NCBI RefSeq assembly: GCF_017352095.1 | Contig: NZ_CP071463.1 | Span: forward strand, 2,604,001-2,668,000 | Reading direction: 5' to 3' | Length of the DNA: 64,000 nt | Source of the DNA: Natrinema longum | GTDB taxonomy: Archaea > Halobacteriota > Halobacteria > Halobacteriales > Natrialbaceae | Notes under the pieces: model-generated | Told to the model about the DNA's origin: nothing | Databases searched by the model: none | What the model saw: only the letters and a program-made list of their open reading frames with translations | In this document: positions 24,225 to 33,849 of the stretch, piece after piece | Numbering within the stretch: position 1 is the first letter of the stretch | Layout: each line of letters begins with the position of its first letter | Translations under genes and position numbers: made by a program

Positions 24225-25154
24225 TTACTGCAGTTCGTCGATGATCTCGCGCGTCGACCGGCGGACCGCCTCGTCGCTCGCGTAGCGGGGCTCCCAGCCA
24301 AGCGCCGAGAGCTTCTCGATCGAGAGGCGCATCTTCGGGACGTCGCCGGTCCAGCCCCGCTCGCCGCCGGTGTACTCGTGGTCGGGATCGACGCCCAACT
24401 CGTCGGCCACGATGGCCGCGATCCGGTCGACGGAGGTCGTCGTCCGCGTCCCGAGGTTGTAGGTGTTCATCGCGTCGTCGGCGTGCTCGATCGTGTGGAG
24501 GATCGCATCGAGGCAGTCCTCGACGTGGAGGTAGGACTTCTCCTGCCGGCCGTCGCCGAGAACCGTGAGGGTCTCCGGGTTCTCCCGGAGCTTCTCGATG
24601 AAGTCGGGGATCACCGCTCCCCGCAGGCGCGGCCCGACCACGTTCGCGAACCGGAAGTTCCAGACCGTCAGCTCGTGGCTGTGGGCCCGCGCGGAGAGTA
24701 AGCCCTCGTCCGCGAGTTTGCTCGCCCCGTAGGCGCTGATCGGCTCGAGGGGCGCGTAGTCCTCCGGCGTCGGCCGCGGTGCCTCGCCGTAGACCGTCGA
24801 GGAGGAGGTGTACGCGATCTCCGTGACCCCCGCGTCGGCCATCGCCTCGAGAACGGTGCGGGTCATCCGCGTGTTGTCGTCGAACTGGGCGTGGGGCCGG
24901 TCCGTGTCGACGTGTTTCGACGCCGCGAGGTGGACGACGAGGTCGACGTCCTCGAGGTGGCCCCCGAGGGCGTCGGGATCGGTGAGGTCGGCCTCGAGGA
25001 ACGTGGCCGCCTCGGGCACGCGGTCGCGGTCCCCGTTCGAGAGGTCGTCGACGACCGTCACGGTCGCGCCGTCCGCGAGCAAGCGCTCGGTGAGATGCGA
25101 GCCGATGAACCCGGCACCGCCCGTGACGAGCACGTCTCGGTTCGAAATGGGCAT
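24225..25154 (-). CDS. NAD-dependent sugar-nucleotide epimerase/dehydratase
   Basis: A 309-residue extended SDR enzyme. NAD-binding 'VTGGAGFIGSHLTERL' is at residues 10-25, 'VHLAASKHVD' follows, the catalytic Ser/Thr is in 'YTSSSTVYG', and the catalytic Tyr-Lys pair is in 'SAYGASKLADE'. 'FRFANVVGPRLRGAVIPDFI' is typical of UDP-glucose 4-epimerase relatives. It would produce a nucleotide sugar for the glycosyltransferases upstream. The start 'MPISNRDVLVTGG' at 25154 is clear. No iron-box repeat is visible before this gene. Confidence 0.88.
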   Translation of the reverse strand: MPISNRDVLVTGGAGFIGSHLTERLLADGATVTVVDDLSNGDRDRVPEAATFLEADLTDPDALGGHLEDVDLVVHLAASKHVDTDRPHAQFDDNTRMTRTVLEAMADAGVTEIAYTSSSTVYGEAPRPTPEDYAPLEPISAYGASKLADEGLLSARAHSHELTVWNFRFANVVGPRLRGAVIPDFIEKLRENPETLTVLGDGRQEKSYLHVEDCLDAILHTIEHADDAMNTYNLGTRTTTSVDRIAAIVADELGVDPDHEYTGGERGWTGDVPKMRLSIEKLSALGWEPRYASDEAVRRSTREIIDELQ

Positions 25155-25346
25155 ACTCGACTGTTCACGGACGTGGTGTTAACGCTGTTGTGTTCCGGCG
25201 TCGGCGGAGCCTGAAACCGACGACGGCCGTTTTACCACGGTCGCCGTTTCTCGATGGCGAGTGTTTCGTCGCCGTGTGTGCTCTTTGGATATACCGCCCC
25301 GAACGACATCGGAATTACCCGACGCACCCGGTCTCGACCCCTTCAC

Positions 25347-26204
25347 CTACCATTCGACATAGGTGATATACGCAACACGCTCGTACTCTATGAGCCACGT
25401 CCCGTAGAAATCCTCCACGTCTATCCCCTCGTGTTTCCGAATGCGGTCGACCACCGACCGGAAGTCGTCGTCGTCTTCGAAGTACCCGCCGTCGATCGCC
25501 TCCTCGACGACCTCCCTTTCGGCGTCGGAAAGACCCTCGAGCGTGAACAGGTACTGCTCTCGAACCTGCTCGGCGAACGTGTCGACGTCGGACGCGACTT
25601 CGGTCACCTCGTACCGATACTCGGCCTCGGTCGTGGTTCGCGAATCGACCGTGACTCGAGACCGATCCCCATCGTGGACGACGATATCGTACTCGGGCTC
25701 CGGCACGAACACCGACCCGTTCCCGACCTCCTCGGCGGTTCCGTACTCGACGCCGATATCGTCTCCGTCCTGCGTCGGCGGGTCGTCTTCCGAGAAGAGT
25801 CGCTCGAGGCGCTTGCGGTCCGCCTCGGGGAGGTCGCCGTACTCGATCTCGCCGCGCTCGGGCGTGGAATCGGCGGGGTCGAAATCGATGCGGAGTTCGT
25901 AGACGGTCACCTCGTTGCTCCCGAGTCGAGTCTCCGAGACGTCGTAGAAGGCGTCGTCGACTCGAACCGTCTCGGTACGATCGAACAGTTCGGACCGCCC
26001 TCTCCGCGTTGCCGAGCCGTTCTCACGGGCCGACGAGACGACCGAGTATTCCTCGGAATCGGGCTCGACCGTCGTCGAGACTTCGTTGGCGATGTCGTCT
26101 GCCGTCGCTTCGTCCATATCGAGGACGACCGGCGGGTGGCCACAGCCGGCGAGAGCGACGGTGAGGAGGGCTGTTCCGCTCGCGAGGAACTGACGGCGTC
26201 GCAT
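25347..26204 (-). CDS. Tat lipoprotein of unknown function (paralogue of the one at 47.1-48.1 kb)
   Basis: A 285-residue secreted protein: 'MRRRQFLASGTALLTVALAGC' is a twin-arginine signal with a lipobox. The mature part is acidic and has no enzyme motif. 'LSDAEREVVEEAIDGGYFEDDDDFRSVVDRIRKHE' and 'FVPEPEYDIVVHDG' also occur, diverged, in the second lipoprotein of this window, so both belong to one haloarchaeal family. It faces the same way as the aRF1 gene upstream but has a separate start region. The function is unknown. Confidence 0.75.
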   Translation of the reverse strand: MRRRQFLASGTALLTVALAGCGHPPVVLDMDEATADDIANEVSTTVEPDSEEYSVVSSARENGSATRRGRSELFDRTETVRVDDAFYDVSETRLGSNEVTVYELRIDFDPADSTPERGEIEYGDLPEADRKRLERLFSEDDPPTQDGDDIGVEYGTAEEVGNGSVFVPEPEYDIVVHDGDRSRVTVDSRTTTEAEYRYEVTEVASDVDTFAEQVREQYLFTLEGLSDAEREVVEEAIDGGYFEDDDDFRSVVDRIRKHEGIDVEDFYGTWLIEYERVAYITYVEW

Positions 26205-26269
26205 ACCACAACTGACAGCGAACCGGAACGAAAGCGTTCCGATTCGCCGATCGGGAGCGAAGGGAGTGG

Positions 26270-27529
26270 TTAGACCCCGGTCGAGTAGCGCAGGAGACCG
26301 GCGAAGCCGCCGAAGGCGTTGAGGAGCTGTTCGCCCTTCTCGAAGTCCGTCGAGATGAACTTGGTCTCGGTGCCGCGCTGTTCGGCGATCTCGATGAGGT
26401 GGTCGATCGCGTCCTCACGGTCCTCCTCGCCCCCCTCGACGTCGGTGCCACACTCGGTACAGGTGTGGGTCGGCGTCGACTTGCGCCGATCGATCACCTC
26501 GCGCTCGGTGGCCCCGCATTCGGGACAGTCGTAGGTGATGACGTCCTTCCGGAGGTCCTCGCTGATCAGGAGTCGGTCGACCGACCCCATCATGAGGTTT
26601 CGCCGGGTCTGCTCGAAGCCGTAGGTCGCCAGCTCGCCGGCGTTGAGCTCCTCGAAGAACTCCTCCATCACCTTCTTGTCCTTCATCACCTCGGCGTCGG
26701 CCAGCGCGTCTTCGGCGTTGTCGACGAGGTCCTTCAGACCGGATTCGTCGGTGTAGGCGACGTCGAACTTGCCCAGTACGGTGTCCTGCAGTTCGTGATG
26801 GAGGTAGTCGCCGTCGAGGAACTCGTCTTTGGTCGGCGAGGGACCGCCCACGAGGATGCCGTCGAGTTCGTGGCGGCGGGGGACGAACAGGTCGTTTGCC
26901 ATCCCCGCGACCTCCTGGTAGAAGTTGTCGATGGCTTCGAGTCGCAGGCGGGCGAATCGCTGAGCGGACTGGCCACCTTTGCGCTGCTTGCCGGGGACCA
27001 GCGAGGAGGCGGACTTGACCGGCTCGATGCGTTTCCCCTTCAGCCAGCCGACGTTCGCCTCGCGGCGATCGAGGACGATCAGGCCGTAGAGGCCCTTGTC
27101 GGCCAGCATTTCCTCTAACGGTTCGGTCAGGAAGTCCGAGTCGCAGTGATAGCGGAACGATTCGATGGGCTGGGGCGGGCTCTCGAGGACCTTCGTGACC
27201 ATGTCGGTCCGGCCGCCACCGGAGTCGACGGCACCCGAAAACAACACGATGCCGTTGTCCGGTGGATAGGTGTCGTAGTATCGCAGCCGGTCTTTGATAC
27301 TCGTCAGCGCGTCCTGAACGGCCGTTCGCGTCTGCTTCGATTTGATGTTGGCCGCTTCGCTGTGTTCCTGGGTGACGTGTTGAACGACGTCACTGATCTG
27401 TCTGTCGTCGGGAACGTAGATCGTCACGAGCTGCGTTCCGGAGCCGTCGTAGTCCTTGAGGTCCTCGATGACCTTCCGGAACTCGTACTTTTTCCGGTCG
27501 GATTGCTCCTGTGCGGCCTCCTGGCTCAT
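26270..27529 (-). CDS. prf1: Peptide chain release factor aRF1
   Basis: A 419-residue translation termination factor. The stop-codon recognition motif NIKS is at residues 61-64, and the peptidyl-tRNA hydrolysis motif GGQ is at 185-187 ('RKGGQSAQRF'). A C-terminal zinc-ribbon-like segment 'CPECGATEREVIDRR...CTECGTD' is present, as in archaeal members. The length is as expected. ATG at 27529 was chosen because the upstream in-frame extension is not coding. It is transcribed away from the MinD-like gene. Confidence 0.95.
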   Translation of the reverse strand: MSQEAAQEQSDRKKYEFRKVIEDLKDYDGSGTQLVTIYVPDDRQISDVVQHVTQEHSEAANIKSKQTRTAVQDALTSIKDRLRYYDTYPPDNGIVLFSGAVDSGGGRTDMVTKVLESPPQPIESFRYHCDSDFLTEPLEEMLADKGLYGLIVLDRREANVGWLKGKRIEPVKSASSLVPGKQRKGGQSAQRFARLRLEAIDNFYQEVAGMANDLFVPRRHELDGILVGGPSPTKDEFLDGDYLHHELQDTVLGKFDVAYTDESGLKDLVDNAEDALADAEVMKDKKVMEEFFEELNAGELATYGFEQTRRNLMMGSVDRLLISEDLRKDVITYDCPECGATEREVIDRRKSTPTHTCTECGTDVEGGEEDREDAIDHLIEIAEQRGTETKFISTDFEKGEQLLNAFGGFAGLLRYSTGV

Positions 27530-27736
27530 TAGCCGTATAAAACGGGGCTGTGGGTAAGAATCCTTTGACACACCGGTTGACGCGGGACCGGTGACGCTGC
27601 AGACGTACTCGGCGGTGCTGGGCGGCCAAGCGACCACGTTGCCGTCGCTCACGATTTGTCGGCCACTCGCCACGACTCGTCGGGTGAGGTCACGATTTAA
27701 GGTGTTGCCGTTCTAGGCTCCGGACAGTATCCGAAT

Positions 27737-28588
27737 ATGTCTCAGGAGACGGTCTACGCTATCGCGAGCGGGAAAGGCGGTGTCGGGAAGACGACGACGA
27801 CGGTAAACCTCGGGACGGCGCTGGCCGAGGCCGGCAAGCGCGTCGCCGTCGTCGACGCCGACCTCGGCATGGCGAACCTCGGCGGGTTCGTCAGCCTCTC
27901 CCCCGACTCGACGACCCTACACGACGTGTTAGCCGGAGATGCATCGGTCGACGACGCCACTTATCGACTGGCGGAGAATATCGTCGCGGTTCCAAGCGGC
28001 ACCAGCCTCGACGACTACGCCGAAACCTCCCCCGAAGGGCTGCGGGAGGTCGTCGCGGATCTCCGATCGAGGTTCGACTACGTCTTTCTCGACGTCGGTG
28101 CGGGCGTCAGCCACGAGACGGTCCTCCCCCTTGGGCTGGCCGATTCCGTCGTCCTCGTCTCGACGCCCGAACCCGCTGCCGTCCACGACACGAAGAAAAC
28201 CGTCGAGTTGACCGATCGCTCGGGCGGTGCCGTCGCTGGACTCGTCCTCACCCGGACCCGCCCGGACAGCGATATCTCCCACACCGAAATCGCCGACCGC
28301 CTCGAGGTGTCCCTGCTGGGAACGATCCCCGAAGATCCTGCGGCCCGCGATAGCGTCTACGCCGGGACGCCGCTGGTCGTCTTCGAACCCCACGGACCCG
28401 CCGCGGTCGCCTACCGCCGTCTCGCAGCGGAGTTGACTGGGGTCGATATCCCGGTCTCGACGGCGGGCGAGGAGACCGACTCGACGGACGCTTCCGCGCC
28501 AGCCGATTCGGATTCCGACGCCGACGAACGGGAGGCTGCACACGACGACGTCTCGAGTGCGATCACGGAAGCCGAGTCCGACCACTGA
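27737..28588 (+). CDS. MinD/ParA-type P-loop ATPase
   Basis: A 283-residue ATPase with the deviant Walker A motif 'SGKGGVGKTTTTVNLG' at residues 11-25, and 'VVDADLGMANLG' as the A' motif. 'YVFLDVGAGVSH' replaces the usual Walker B 'DxPxG'. The last 50 residues are a low-complexity acidic Ser/Asp/Glu tail and lack an obvious amphipathic membrane-targeting helix. In haloarchaea several MinD paralogues exist, affecting motility and polar placement; which role this one has is not shown. TTTAAGG near 27693 is a plausible TATA element. Confidence 0.85.
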   Translation: MSQETVYAIASGKGGVGKTTTTVNLGTALAEAGKRVAVVDADLGMANLGGFVSLSPDSTTLHDVLAGDASVDDATYRLAENIVAVPSGTSLDDYAETSPEGLREVVADLRSRFDYVFLDVGAGVSHETVLPLGLADSVVLVSTPEPAAVHDTKKTVELTDRSGGAVAGLVLTRTRPDSDISHTEIADRLEVSLLGTIPEDPAARDSVYAGTPLVVFEPHGPAAVAYRRLAAELTGVDIPVSTAGEETDSTDASAPADSDSDADEREAAHDDVSSAITEAESDH

Positions 28589-28873
28589 ACCGCGAAATCG
28601 GTCGGTAAGCGGTGCCTTCCGCGTTCGAGTCGTCGCACGATGGCGTCACTGCCGTCGAATGCGACGATTACCCTCAACTCGTGACAGTCATCGTCTCTCA
28701 CCCGATGGACCGATTCTCCGCCGGTTCCGACACGGAACGCGCTCGCCTTGGACGCGTTTGTCCGCCGTTTCCGCTCCCCGTTCCGCGAGCGCAAGTGGCC
28801 GAATTCGTCGGTCGCGAGGACAGAAACGGTAACGAACTGATTACTAATCATGACTCTTCTCGATGGGCCGTCC

Positions 28874-29395
28874 ATGGAGCGACGAAAGATCCTCCTCGGC
28901 AGTGGCGCAGCGCTCGCAACCGTCCTCGCGGGTTGTTCCAGTGACGAGACCGGCGACGACTCCGACCCGAACGACGACGACGAATCCCTCAACGACGACG
29001 GGGGAGACGATACCGACGGCACCGACGATGGCGACGACGAACCCGAGGTTCCGGGGCTCGACCGGGACAAACTGAAATTCGACAGCGACAAACTATCGAT
29101 CAAGGACGTCAACAAGGACGGCGACGAAGTCGATATCGTCGCGACGACGACCACGACGGATCCCGAGACGCTGGCCGCGGAACTGGAGTCACTCGGGGAG
29201 ACTATCGCCGCGGCGATCACCGATCCCGACGCGTTCAAAGCCGCGATCAAGAGCGTCACGTGGGTGCTCGAAAACGACGGTGCGAAAGTGATGTCGTTCT
29301 ACGTCGACGTCCAGTGGGCGATCGCGTACATCAACGACGAGATGAGCGAGGACGAGTTCGTCGAGACCGTCCTCGAGACCAGCGACGAGACGTAG
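28874..29395 (+). CDS. Tat lipoprotein of unknown function
   Basis: A 173-residue protein with 'MERRKILLGSGAALATVLAGC', a twin-arginine-like signal (RRK) and lipobox, then about 45 residues of Asp-rich linker. The remaining 110 residues form a small alpha/beta domain ('VDIVATTTTTDPETLAAELESLGETIAAAITDPDAFKAAIKSVTWVLEND') seen in other haloarchaeal lipoproteins. ATG at 28874 places the twin arginine near the N terminus; ATG at 28850 is eight codons earlier. It is followed by the convergent argS gene. The function is unknown. Confidence 0.7.
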   Translation: MERRKILLGSGAALATVLAGCSSDETGDDSDPNDDDESLNDDGGDDTDGTDDGDDEPEVPGLDRDKLKFDSDKLSIKDVNKDGDEVDIVATTTTTDPETLAAELESLGETIAAAITDPDAFKAAIKSVTWVLENDGAKVMSFYVDVQWAIAYINDEMSEDEFVETVLETSDET

Positions 29396-29500
29396 TCCGT
29401 ACGGGAGCGCCTGCAGACGGTGTTCTTTCGGTCGTAACGGCGACCAGCCGTATGGCCACCCGGCCTCAGGGAGGCAGTGACGGCGGCGAGGGGCGGCCGC

Positions 29501-31279
29501 TTACATCGACCGCGGCGCAGCCACGCCGAGGATCGAGAGCGCGTTCGCGACTGCGTGTTTCGAGGCCGCGACCAGCGCCAGCCGCGCCTCGCGGACCTCG
29601 GGATCGACGTCGTCGGCCAGCACCGGACACTCCCGGTAGAAGCCGTTGAACCGATCGGCGAACTCGCGGGTGTAGGTCGCGATCCGGTGGGGCTCGAGGT
29701 CGTCGGCGGCCTCGTCGACGACCGCCGGGAACCGCGCGATCGTCTCGAGGAGGTCCCGCTCGGCCTCCGTCTCGAGGCGGTCGGCGTCGACGGCGGTCTC
29801 GACGTCGTCCATTCCGGTTTCGGGGTCGATGCCCGCTTCCTCGAGGATGCCACAACAGCGCGCGTGGACGTACTGGACGTAGGGGGCAGACTGGGCCTCG
29901 AAATCGAGTGCCTGCTCCCACTCGAAGGTAATCGCTTTCGTGGGCTGTTTCGAGACGATGTCGTAGCGGACCGCACCGATACCGACCTGGTGGGCGATGC
30001 GCTCGATGTCCTCGTCGTCGAGTTCGTCGTCGCGGATGCGGTCGTCGAGTCGATTCTCGACTTCCTCGCGGGCGCGATCGATCGCTTCGTCGAGCAGATC
30101 GTCGAGGTCGACGCCGGTTCCGCGGCGGGTGCTCATCTTCCCCTCGGGGAGGTTGACGTACGAATAGAGGACCTGCCGGAGCTGGTCCGTCTCGTTGCCC
30201 AGCAGTTCGAGCGTCGTCCGGACCTGTTTCGCCTGGAGCTTGTGGTCCTCGCCGAGCACCGTCACCGCGCGGTCGTAGTTGCCGAACTTCCACTCGTGGT
30301 GGGCCAGATCGCGCGTGGCGTACAGCGAGGTGCCGTCCGAGCGCAGGAAGACGAGGTTCTTGTCGATGCCGTGATCCTCGAGTTCGAGCTGCCAGGCGTC
30401 CTCCTCGTAGACCGATTCGTCGAGTTCCTTGAGGCGATCGACGAGGTCGTCGGTCGCGCCGTTTCGCATGAACCGGGTTTCCTTGACGAACTCGTCGAAC
30501 TCCGCGGGCAGGCGCGCGAGACACTCCGTCATCCCGCCGAGCACCTGGTCGACGACCTCGCTGACCCGCTCGTAGGCCTCGTCCTCGCCGGCCTCCAGTC
30601 CCTGCATGATCGACTCGATTTCGGCCTCGGCGGCCTCGACGTCCGCCTCGGGGGCGTTCTCGAGGTAGGCGTTGCCCTTGCGGTAATACCGGACGAGGTC
30701 GTACTCTTTGCGGTCGCGCTCGGGTTCTCCCTCGAGGTCGTCCTCGTCGAAGGTCTCGTAGGCCCAGGTGAAGACGGCCATCTGCCGGCCGGCGTCGTTG
30801 ACGTAGTAGTGGCGGTCGACGTCGTAGCCGGCGAAGTCGAGCAGATTCGCGACGGCGTCACCGATGATCGGGTTCCGGGCACGACCGACGTGGACCGGCC
30901 CCGTCGGGTTCGCGCTCGTGTGCTCGACGACGACCGATTCCTCGCGGTCGGCGAGGTGGCCGTACGCCTCGTCGGTCGCTTCGGCGAGCGTGTCGGCGAG
31001 ATAGGCCGCGCTCGGCAGGAAGTTGAGATAGGGTCCCTGCGTTTGGACGTCCGAGACGTAGCTCAACTGGTCGGCATCGATTTCGTCGGCGATCTGCCCC
31101 GCAACCTGCGGCGGCGGCGCGCCGGCCTCGCTGGCGAGGCGAAAGGCGACGCTCGAGGCCAGGACGCTTTCGACATCCTCGGGCGGTTCTTCGATTCCCA
31201 GATCGTCCGTCGGAAAGGCAAGCGTCGAGAGCGCCCCCTCGAGGGCGTCCTCGACCTCCGCGCGTAGGGAGAGGAACAT
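29501..31279 (-). CDS. argS: Arginyl-tRNA synthetase
   Basis: A 592-residue class I aminoacyl-tRNA synthetase that charges tRNA-Arg. The N-terminal additional domain is followed by the HIGH-type motif '[15 protein letters not shown]'. '[21 protein letters not shown]' and the KMSKS-type 'EGKMSTRRG' follow. The C-terminal DALR anticodon-binding domain contains '[13 protein letters not shown]' and ends '[17 protein letters not shown]'. The length matches archaeal ArgRS. It heads the minus-strand housekeeping run with uridine kinase upstream. Confidence 0.96.
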   Translation of the reverse strand: MFLSLRAEVEDALEGALSTLAFPTDDLGIEEPPEDVESVLASSVAFRLASEAGAPPPQVAGQIADEIDADQLSYVSDVQTQGPYLNFLPSAAYLADTLAEATDEAYGHLADREESVVVEHTSANPTGPVHVGRARNPIIGDAVANLLDFAGYDVDRHYYVNDAGRQMAVFTWAYETFDEDDLEGEPERDRKEYDLVRYYRKGNAYLENAPEADVEAAEAEIESIMQGLEAGEDEAYERVSEVVDQVLGGMTECLARLPAEFDEFVKETRFMRNGATDDLVDRLKELDESVYEEDAWQLELEDHGIDKNLVFLRSDGTSLYATRDLAHHEWKFGNYDRAVTVLGEDHKLQAKQVRTTLELLGNETDQLRQVLYSYVNLPEGKMSTRRGTGVDLDDLLDEAIDRAREEVENRLDDRIRDDELDDEDIERIAHQVGIGAVRYDIVSKQPTKAITFEWEQALDFEAQSAPYVQYVHARCCGILEEAGIDPETGMDDVETAVDADRLETEAERDLLETIARFPAVVDEAADDLEPHRIATYTREFADRFNGFYRECPVLADDVDPEVREARLALVAASKHAVANALSILGVAAPRSM

Positions 31280-31364
31280 ACCCGCCCGTATTCAGGGCCG
31301 GAGTAAAGGAATGTCGGGTTCCGTCTCGGTGCTGTCGTGGACCATCGCTCCGAACCGACGGTCG

Positions 31365-32042
31365 TCAGTCCATCGACTGGTCGGCAACGGAACGTTCGCG
31401 GTCGGCGTCGTCGGGCCGTTGCGAGTCGTCCGACAACTCGGACTGGATTTTCTCGATCAGGAGATCGAGCGCCACCCGGTTTGCACCCTCGGGAATGATT
31501 ACGTCCGCCTGCTTCTTCGTCGGGGCCACGAACTGCTCGTGCATCGGTTTGACCGTCTCGAGGTACTGGTCGATGACGCCCTCGAGATCGCGCCCGCGCT
31601 CGACGACGTCGCGTTCGATTCGACGCAAGATGCGGACGTCGGCGTCGGTCATCACGTACACTCGCAGGTCGAGCATCTCGCGGATCGCCTCGTCGTGGAG
31701 GGCGAGGATCCCCTCGAGGATAATGATGTCGGACGGCTCGACCGTGACGCGCTCGTCCGTCCGGTTGTGCAGTTCGAAGTCGTACTGGGGCATCTCGATC
31801 GACTGGCCGGTCAACAGTGCGTCGAGTTGCTCCCGGAGCAGGTCCCACTCGAACGCGTCGGGGTGGTCGTAGTTGATCTCCTCGCGCTCCTCGAACGTCA
31901 GCTGCGAGCGGTCCTTATAATAGTTGTCGAGTGTGATCAGCGTGACGGCCTCGCCGACGGTCTCCGCGACCGTGCGTGCGACCGTCGTCTTCCCGGCTCC
32001 CGTGCCGCCAGCGATCCCGATGGCGAACGACGGTCCACTCAT
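31365..32042 (-). CDS. udk: Uridine kinase
   Basis: A 225-residue pyrimidine salvage kinase with P-loop 'IAGGTGAGKTTVA' (residues 10-22), substrate-site 'LDNYYKDRSQLT' and 'NYDHPDAFEWDLL', and 'IILEGILAL' preceding the catalytic region. 'RRIERDVVERGRDLEGVIDQY' is the lid. The C-terminal 25 residues are a halophile-type acidic tail. It phosphorylates uridine or cytidine using NTP. It is likely expressed with argS or on its own promoter; the 85-base gap does not decide. Confidence 0.93.
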   Translation of the reverse strand: MSGPSFAIGIAGGTGAGKTTVARTVAETVGEAVTLITLDNYYKDRSQLTFEEREEINYDHPDAFEWDLLREQLDALLTGQSIEMPQYDFELHNRTDERVTVEPSDIIILEGILALHDEAIREMLDLRVYVMTDADVRILRRIERDVVERGRDLEGVIDQYLETVKPMHEQFVAPTKKQADVIIPEGANRVALDLLIEKIQSELSDDSQRPDDADRERSVADQSMD

Positions 32043-32129
32043 CGTCCGGATCTGGATCGGGTCGCTAATGAATCCCCTGATCCCGTCGTGTGCCGGTTCG
32101 TCGGACGGGGTCGACCGCCGGCCACGGTC

Positions 32130-32666
32130 CTACTCGAGCGCCGCGGCGGCCTCGCGGAACCGCTCCTCGTGGACCGGTCGAAACGTCTCCTCGGAGGCGT
32201 CGAACGCGGCCGGGGTCCAGAACCGGGCGTCCGTGGCGTCGCTGCCCGCGACCGGTTCGCCGTCGGCGTCGGCGCAGTCGGCCACGTAGTGGACTGTCAC
32301 GACGTGTTTGCCCGCTCGAGGCGGCATCGCCGACGCGGCCAGGATCTCGAGGTCGGCCGGGTCGACGGTGACGCCGGTCTCCTCTCGGAGTTCGCGCGCG
32401 GCCGCCTCGGGGGGCTCCTCGCCGGTCTCCATGTGGCCCCCGGGAATCGTCCACTCGCCGACGCCCGGCGGGACGCCGCGTTCGACACAGAGCACGGCGG
32501 GCGCTGGACCCGAGCGGTCGACCACTGCGACGCCGGCACAGGGGACCGGGTTGTGCCAGACGATCGCTTCGCAACGGGGACAGCGCATCCGGTCGCGGTC
32601 CTCGATCGTCGTCGACTCGAGGGAGCGTCCGCAGTCGGGGCAAAACGTCGGCGGGCGGCTTACCAT
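32130..32666 (-). CDS. NUDIX hydrolase with N-terminal zinc ribbon
   Basis: A 178-residue protein. Residues 9-32 hold a four-Cys ribbon ('CPDCGRSL' and 'CPRCEAIV'). The NUDIX box begins in 'GGHMETGEEPPEAAARELREETGV', with the usual REEx2E core. The layout resembles NADH pyrophosphatase-like NudC relatives, but the SQPWPFPxS motif of NudC is absent, so the substrate is unassigned. The gene starts 25 bases after the threonine-synthase-like stop and is likely co-transcribed with it. Confidence 0.88.
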   Translation of the reverse strand: MVSRPPTFCPDCGRSLESTTIEDRDRMRCPRCEAIVWHNPVPCAGVAVVDRSGPAPAVLCVERGVPPGVGEWTIPGGHMETGEEPPEAAARELREETGVTVDPADLEILAASAMPPRAGKHVVTVHYVADCADADGEPVAGSDATDARFWTPAAFDASEETFRPVHEERFREAAAALE

Positions 32667-32691
32667 CTACCGGGGTATGTGAACTCGACCG

Positions 32692-33849
32692 TCAAAGGGT
32701 TTTCAGTCCGCTGCCGGTCAACGGAACGACGACGTCGTCGTCGGCGTCGATGACGCCGGCCTCGCGATACTGCTCGAGGGCCGCGGGCGCGACCGCACAG
32801 GTCGGCTCGACGTAGAACCCGTTGCGGTGGAGTCGATCGAGTGCGGTCTCGATCGGATCCGAGCCGATCGCGATCGCGTCGCCGCCGGTTTCCTCGATCG
32901 CCTCGAGGATCTCGGTACCGCGGGCGGGTTCGGTGATCTGGATCCCGTCGGCGATTTCCGTTCGCTTGTCGTCCGCGTCGGTAGACTCACCGCCGAGTGC
33001 GGCGACGATGGGCGCGTAGCCGGCCGCCTGTGCGCCGAGCAATCTGGGCATTTCGTCGACGATACCCGCCTCGTTCAGCAGCGAGAACCCCCGGTATGCG
33101 CCGAGGAAGAGGGTCCCGTGGCCGATCGGGAGGACGAGGGCGTCGGGGGTCGTCCAGCCCTGCTGGGCGGCCACCTCGAACGCGAACGTCATCGTCCCGG
33201 CGTAGAACGCGGGGTTCCAGGCGTGGCTGGCGTACCAGCCCGGTCCCGTCTGATACGGGACGTCGCGCCCGCCGGCCGCCGTCTCGTCCGTCCTCGAGTC
33301 GCCCTCGACGGCGTCGAGACAGGCCGCCGTGACGTCCTCCCGTGACCCCTCGATGCGAACCGGCCGGGCGTCGGCCCGCTGGATCGCCATCAGTTTGGAC
33401 TGGTTGACGTCCGCTGGCATGTATATCTCGGCGTCGAGCCCCGCCCGAGCAGCGTAGGTCGCGATCGACGCGCCCGCGTTTCCGGAGGAGTCTTCGATCA
33501 CCGTCTCGACGCCGAGTTCGACGGCCCGCGAGAGGGTCGTCGTCGCGCCCCGGTCCTTGAACGAGCCCGTCGGGAAGACGTACTCGAGTTTGAACTGGGC
33601 GTCCCACGCGGGGGCGTCGACCATCGGCGTAAACCCCTCGTAAAACGTGACGTGTTGTTCGATCGGGAGGAACTCGAAGAACGTCCACAGTCCCTCGGTG
33701 GTGTCGAGACTCTGCAGCGGGAGCGGGTCTCCCTGTGGATGGGGGCGTTCGGTAAACTCCAGGGCGCGACCACAGGCACAGCGCCACGGTTCGTCCGGAC
33801 CGGCCTCATAGACGGCACCACAGTCGGGGCAATCGAGATCGGCGGGCAT
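32692..33849 (-). CDS. Threonine synthase-like PLP enzyme
   Basis: A 385-residue fold-type II PLP enzyme. The N terminus has a small Cys cluster ('CPDCGAVY', 'CACGRALEF'). The PLP lysine is in 'PTGSFKDRGATTTLSRA', with 'EDSSGNAGASIATYAARAG' as the substrate and phosphate loop. 'VVPLTGSGLKTL' closes the site. It fits the archaeal ThrC family, which turns O-phosphohomoserine into threonine, but haloarchaea have several paralogues so the exact reaction is unsure. Its ATG shares one base with the aspartoacylase-like gene's TGA (TGATG), giving coupled translation. Confidence 0.85.
   Translation of the reverse strand: MPADLDCPDCGAVYEAGPDEPWRCACGRALEFTERPHPQGDPLPLQSLDTTEGLWTFFEFLPIEQHVTFYEGFTPMVDAPAWDAQFKLEYVFPTGSFKDRGATTTLSRAVELGVETVIEDSSGNAGASIATYAARAGLDAEIYMPADVNQSKLMAIQRADARPVRIEGSREDVTAACLDAVEGDSRTDETAAGGRDVPYQTGPGWYASHAWNPAFYAGTMTFAFEVAAQQGWTTPDALVLPIGHGTLFLGAYRGFSLLNEAGIVDEMPRLLGAQAAGYAPIVAALGGESTDADDKRTEIADGIQITEPARGTEILEAIEETGGDAIAIGSDPIETALDRLHRNGFYVEPTCAVAPAALEQYREAGVIDADDDVVVPLTGSGLKTL

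Noticed and set aside
28589-28873. A possible small gene between the MinD-like and lipoprotein genes
   Set aside because: Several short frames exist, but none shows haloarchaeal amino-acid composition or a start signal.
29477-31267. A 596-codon plus-strand frame opposite argS
   Set aside because: ArgRS on the minus strand is unmistakable, so the opposite frame is a shadow.
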